In this document: positions 59,593-64,000 of the stretch, piece by piece
How positions within the stretch are numbered: the stretch's first letter is position 1
Layout of the letters: every line of letters begins with the position of its first letter
Assembly (NCBI GenBank): GCA_963691705.1
Contig: OY829542.1
Span: 62,582,427 to 62,646,426 of the forward strand
Length of the DNA: 64,000 bases
Reading direction: 5' to 3'
DNA from: Viola odorata
Lineage: Eukaryota; Streptophyta; Magnoliopsida; Malpighiales; Violaceae
Notes under the pieces: generated by a model
Told to the model about the DNA's origin: nothing
What the model saw: only the letters and a program-made list of their open reading frames with translations
Databases searched by the model: none
Program-made: the position numbers and the translations under genes

Positions 59593-59860
59593 GTAATCAT
59601 TTAACTCCAAAGAAAAACTTGATCATATCTTTACATATGCCAATGGTTATTTCAAAAGCATAAATCTCAATTAAGAAAAACAGAACTGTATCATGCAATT
59701 GACAATTATAAATTGAGAAAATGCATTTAATGGCACCTGTCAAACAATTGATTGACTCTTTTGGCATCTCCTGTCTTTAAAAGGTACCTCTAAACAAACA
59801 AAACGTCACATTTGGTACCTCCGACTCACGCCGCCCAACAATCACTGTTAAGTCTCGGCT
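59593..59860. other. Junction between CMT1 relic and chromovirus
   Basis: Short AT-rich stretch, then TTGGCATCTCCTG and GGTACCTCCGACTCACG. No 5' LTR, gag or protease is recognisable before the retroelement coding sequence begins. The exact transition could not be placed. Confidence 0.45.
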
Positions 59861-62787
59861 ATGCAACTTAAACGCGGCCTAAAGAAAAAAGAGGCAACCT
59901 TCTTGGCAGTAGCCTCCTGGAGTGATGATAGTGTATTGGCGGAATGCCCACCTATAGTTAGTCAGCTGTTGGCGGAATACGCAGATGTGATGCCTGACCA
60001 GTTGCCCAAAAACTTGCCTCCGCGTAGAAATATCGATCATGAGATTGAATTAATCCCCGGTGCCAAAGCCCCGGCTAAGGCTGCCTACCGTATGGCCCCT
60101 CCTGAGCTAGCCGAGTTACGAAAACAATTGGCTGAATTGTTGGATGGTGGGTTCATTAGACCAGCAAAGGCCCCATTTGGAGCTCCGGTGCTTTTTCAAA
60201 AGAAACACGATGGAAGTTTTCGCGTGTGTGGATTATCGAGCGTTGAATAAGGTGACGGTCAAGAATCGGTATCCGCTTCCTTTGATAGCCGATCTATTTG
60301 ATCAATTAAGTGGGGCGAAGTTCTTCACGAAGCTAGACTTGAGATCGGGGTATTATCAAGTTAGAATAGCTGAAGGTGATGAAGCTAAGACAACCTGTGT
60401 TACGAGATATGGTTCTTTTGAATTTTTAGTAATGCCCTTCGGGTTGACCAACGCCCCCACCACCTTCTGCACTCTGATGAATCAGGTTTTTCGAGAGTAC
60501 CTTGACAAGTTTGTGGTCGTGTATATTGATGACATTGTGATTTATTCAACCACTTTGGAGGACCACTTGGAACACCTGAGACTTGTGTTCGACAGACTCA
60601 AAGCGAACCAACTCTACGTAAAAAGAGAGAAATGCGCCTTTGCCCAAACCAAGATTAACTTCTTGGGCCATGTCATCGAACGTGGTAGGATTCGCATGGA
60701 TATGAGTAAAGTACAAGCGATTCAGGAATGGCAACCCCCGAGCGGGCTGACAGAACTGCGTTCATTCTTGGGTTTAGCCAACTACTATCGTCGGTTCATT
60801 GAGGGATATGCTAGAAGGGTTAGCCCTCTTACGAACTTACTGAAAAAGGGAGTGAGATGGGTGTGGTCTATGGAGTGCGAAGAGGCATTCAGAAATGTCA
60901 AGCAAGCTATGATGGAAGATCCTGTTTTGGCACTCCCAGACCCGACCCAACCTTATGAAGTTCAAACTGACGCGTCTGACTTTGCGCTAGGTGGGGTGCT
61001 CCTCCAAAACCAACATCCTGTGGCTTTTGAGAGTAGGAAGCTGAATGATGCGGAAAGGAGATACACGGTGCAAGAAAAGGAGCTCATAGCTATTATTTAT
61101 TGTGTCACCAAATGGCGTCACTACCTATTGGGTTCTGACTTCATAGCGAAGACAGATAATATGGCAACTAGTCATTTTCTCACCCAACCGAAGCTTACTG
61201 CCAAGCAGGCTAGGTGGCAGGAGATTTTAGCAGAGTTCGATGTGAACTTCGAACATAAGGTTGGGAAGTCCAACCAAGTTGCAGATGCCCTAAGCCGAAG
61301 AAGTGACTTGGCTTCAATGCGTATAATGACCCAGGTTAGTGTAAGCAAAATCAGTACCCCGTTGAGAGGAGAAATTAGAGAGCAGATGAAGTCAGATTCA
61401 ATTGCACAGGCGCTATTGACACTCGTGAAAGAAGGTAAAACTAGAAGGTTTTGGGTGGAGGACGACCTGTTAATGACGAAGGGACAGTTAGTCTATGTGC
61501 CAAAAGGAGGGGACTTAAGGAGGAAATTACTTCGCGAATGTCATGATACCTTATGGGCAGGACACTGCGGTTGGCGTAGAACCTTGGCGCTTATTAGGCA
61601 GGCATACTTTTGGCCGGCAATGAGAGATGATGTTCGTATGTTTACGAAGACTTGTTTGATTTGTCAACAGGATAAAGTAGATAGACAGAAGTATGCAGGT
61701 CTACTTGACCCATTGCCAGTTCCCAACCGGCCGTGGGAGAGCGTATCTATGGACTTCATTACTTGCCTCCCAAAAGTGGGGAATCTTTGTGGAATCTTTG
61801 TGGTAGTAGATCGATTCTCGAAGTATGCGACTTTTGCTCCGGTATCTAAGAGTTGCACCGCAGAAGAAACGGCGCGATTGTTCTTTAAAAACATCGTGAA
61901 GTATTGGGGCATCCCGGAAAGCATTATTAGGGATAGAGACCCTCGATTCACTGTCACCTTTTGGAAGGAACTATTCAACTTGCTTGGCTCTAGGCTGAAT
62001 ATGTCTTCAGGATTCCATCCTCAGACTGATGGGCAAACTGAGAGAATGAATGCTATTCTAGAAGAGTATCTAAGGCATTTTGTTCATGCTAATCAGAAGA
62101 ACTGGATTGAACTCCTCGACGTGGCACAATTCTGCTTTAATTCCTTGAAATGTTCTGCGACTAACAAGAGCCCTTTTGAACTAGTTACAGGCCAACAACC
62201 GTTGTTCCCACACACGGTGAATGAGTATCGGGGGAAGAGTCCTAGTGCCTTTAACTTTGCTAAGGAATGGAAGCAGAACGCTGAAATAGCCAAAGCCTTG
62301 TTGGAGAGAGCTTCCTGCCGAATGAAACAATGGGCGGATAAAGGGAGGAGGGCCCTTGAATTTCAAGCTGGCGATAAAGTAATGGTGAGACTTATGCCAG
62401 GACAGATTCGGGCGCTCCAACGACAGGATCGCCGCCTTCTACGACGATATGAGGGCCCCGTGACGATTATTGAGAAAATAGGCAGAGTCTCATATCGGGT
62501 TGACCCACCAGATTGGATGAAGAAGTGCCACCCAGTGTTTCATGTGAGCCACTTAAAACCGTTTCACGCGGATGAGGAAGATGCTAGTAGAAATCAGCCA
62601 GTCAGAGCTGAAGTCCGGTTCAAGGTGCAGCCTCAACCAGCAAAGGTAGTTGAAGCTATCCTGGCCGAACGCAAGGTGGCCATCAGGCGGCAAATTTAAA
62701 ATGTGAAGAAACAGGACTTGGCAGATGCACAAGAATTGATTATGGAATTTCTCGAAGACAGGTCGACGAGGGCGTCGACGAACTGAG
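59861..62787 (+). pseudogene. pol: Chromovirus (Ty3/gypsy) pol, 5'-truncated
   Basis: Retroelement polyprotein lacking gag and most of protease. The first frame (59861-60250) starts near the protease/RT junction ([38 protein letters not shown]). At about 60225 the frame changes, most simply by loss of two bases in a GT run, and the second frame continues with [21 protein letters not shown] catalytic [11 protein letters not shown], RNase H ([13 protein letters not shown]), the integrase zinc finger (GHCGWRR ... CLICQQDK), DDE core ([34 protein letters not shown]) and [16 protein letters not shown]. The chromodomain is gutted: [15 protein letters not shown] runs into a TAA at 62697, then QDLADAQELIMEFLEDRS resumes. 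No autonomous activity expected. Confidence 0.93.
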
Positions 62788-62797
62788 TGGGGGAGAG

Positions 62798-63242
62798 TGT
62801 TAAGGTCTAAGCTCGTCCAGGGCATGTTCACGCCCATGGCCGCTTAACCTTAACGAGAGCTTACGGGTAATCTTTGTATTCGGGTTGGGGGAGTGAGTGA
62901 TCAGTCCCTTTGTGCCGTGGGCTCGGTTATTCATTGGACGAGTGTTTGAGTCGGCCTTTTGTGCGGGCGGCCCCCTTGTCTGCGACCTTTTTGGCCCTTG
63001 TCTGTAATCGCATGCTTATTCAATGAAGTGATGTCTTTCATGATTGTATGCCCTATTGTCTATGTGTTTGCCCTAGGTTATTCCTATGATAGCCTATAAA
63101 GGGCCTATTATATCTCTAACCCTTTGTTCCCTGGTGATGCAGGTCTAAGGTGTGTGTGAAAGGTTGGTTCCGTAGAGAGAGTGCGTGAACGCCGCACGAA
63201 CTCAATCCCTTGGGCTTCCAAAGGATTAGTCCGTGCGTGGCA
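62798..63242 (+). repeat. Chromovirus 3' LTR
   Basis: Begins TGTTAAGGTCTAAGCTCGTC directly after the polypurine tract GAGTGGGGGAGAG (62785-62797). TATAAAG near 63095 is the likely LTR promoter. The end is uncertain because no second LTR is in the window; GTGCGTGGCA at 63242 ends in CA and is a plausible terminus, giving about 445 bp. Confidence 0.65.
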
Positions 63243-63354
63243 TGACACGTGGGTCAGATCCGACCCGTTTCTTTTCCCACGGGTCGGATGAAACGACGTC
63301 ATTTTTGACCAGGTTTGAAGTTGTGCATCATAAGCTTAAACATGCTCCAATCAA

Positions 63355-63425
63355 GGGAATTCCGAGATTCGAACTCGGGACCCCTCACACCGTAAGTGAG
63401 AATCCTACCACTGGACCAAATGCTC
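63355..63425 (-). tRNA. tRNA-Pro-derived pseudogene, ACG anticodon
   Basis: The minus strand has a cloverleaf-like 71 bases: A-box region GGTCCAGTGGTAGGAT, anticodon arm CTCAC TTACGGT GTGAG, and T-arm CCGAG TTCGAAT CTCGG. Sequence and spacing match plant tRNA-Pro, where the loop is TTNGGGT; here it is TTACGGT, so the anticodon would read ACG (Arg). Acceptor ends GAGCATT and AATTCCC pair with two mismatches. Probably a decayed tRNA-derived repeat and not a working gene. Confidence 0.6.
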
Positions 63426-63480
63426 TTGATTTGTTATCATTGATTACTACTGAATTATATTGTGTGATTTATGATTTTTG

Positions 63481-64000
63481 CTGAAAAAATATATTACTCC
63501 AAAACCCTACTCCAAAATAATATAATTGCATTAAAAAATTAAAAATAAATTAAAAATTCACAAAATTAATTGTAAAAATTGTAAAAATAATTTAATTAAT
63601 CTAAAAATCTAGAAAATTTTGAAAAATTCCAAAAAATGTAATAATTCCAAAAAAAAATGTTAAAATTTCCAAAAAAATGTTAAAATTCTAAAAAATAATT
63701 AATTAATCTAAAAATTCAAAAAAGTTGTACAAATTACAAAAATAACAAAAAAATCGAAAAAATTTAATAACTCCAAAAAAATGTAAAAAATCTATAAAAA
63801 TAAAAAAAAAATTGGAATTTTTTTACATTTTTTTAATTTTTTGATTAATTAAATTATTTTTGGATTTTTTTACATCTCTTTAGAATTTTTACATTTTTTC
63901 TGGATTTTTTAATTTATTAATATTTTTTTAGAATTTTTACAATTTTTTAATTTAATTATATTATTTTAGAGTAGGGTTTTGGAGAAATATATTGTTTCAG
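63481..64000. mobile_element. AT-rich element with 47-bp inverted ends (to window edge)
   Basis: The left end CTGAAAAAATATATTACTCC continuing AAAACCCTACTCCAAAATAA matches CTGAAACAATATATTTCTCC and AAAACCCTACTCTAAAATAA read inverted from base 64000, with three mismatches in 47. The interior is almost all A/T, with repeats of AAATTCCAAAAAAATGTTAA, and is itself partly self-complementary. The right terminus may extend past the window. Confidence 0.75.

Overview
This is nuclear DNA from a flowering plant, most likely a eudicot. The genes have GT..AG introns, intergenic DNA is very AT-rich, and plant-specific families are present (CHX antiporters, dirigent proteins, DUF247 proteins). Plant transposons fill much of the rest. 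No species-diagnostic marker was found.

Layout. 1-3,200: a Stowaway-type MITE, two tandem-repeat blocks and a three-exon glyoxalase/VOC-fold gene on the minus strand. 5,400-8,900: a three-exon coiled-coil protein on the minus strand. 9,000-19,000: gene-poor, with several MITEs and a decayed UDP-glucuronate 4-epimerase copy. 19,080-24,570: a CHX18-like cation/H+ antiporter. 26,360-32,493: a young Ty1/copia element with identical LTRs, lying between two 205-bp copies of its target. 33,180-40,160: a tandem cluster of C-terminally truncated DUF247 genes (two open, the others broken or partial), holding a 323-bp palindrome, a 975-bp mariner-type element and an unexplained 800-bp insertion. 41,100-45,220: a second CHX18-like antiporter, paralogous to the first and in the same orientation. 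47,500: a LINE RNase H relic. 49,012-49,581 and 55,095-55,667: two secreted dirigent proteins on either side of a ribosomal protein eL42 gene. 56,700-59,600: a truncated copy of a chloroplast GDT1/CMT1-type manganese transporter, followed by a 5'-truncated chromovirus (Ty3/gypsy) with a 3' LTR. 63,300-64,000: a tRNA-Pro-derived relic and an AT-rich terminal-inverted-repeat element reaching the window edge.

The complete genes are not a pathway. The CHX pair would act in K+/pH balance of endomembranes, the dirigents in stereoselective lignan-type coupling in the cell wall, and eL42 in translation. The strongest unusual observations are the copia insertion (205-bp target duplication, one missing terminal base, and ten G-box palindromes in about 260 bp of its leader) and the DUF247 cluster, whose copies record successive steps of a compensated frameshift.

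All coordinates come from reading the sequence by eye. Exon joins are inferred from splice signals, reading phase and remembered family conservation. No database search was run.
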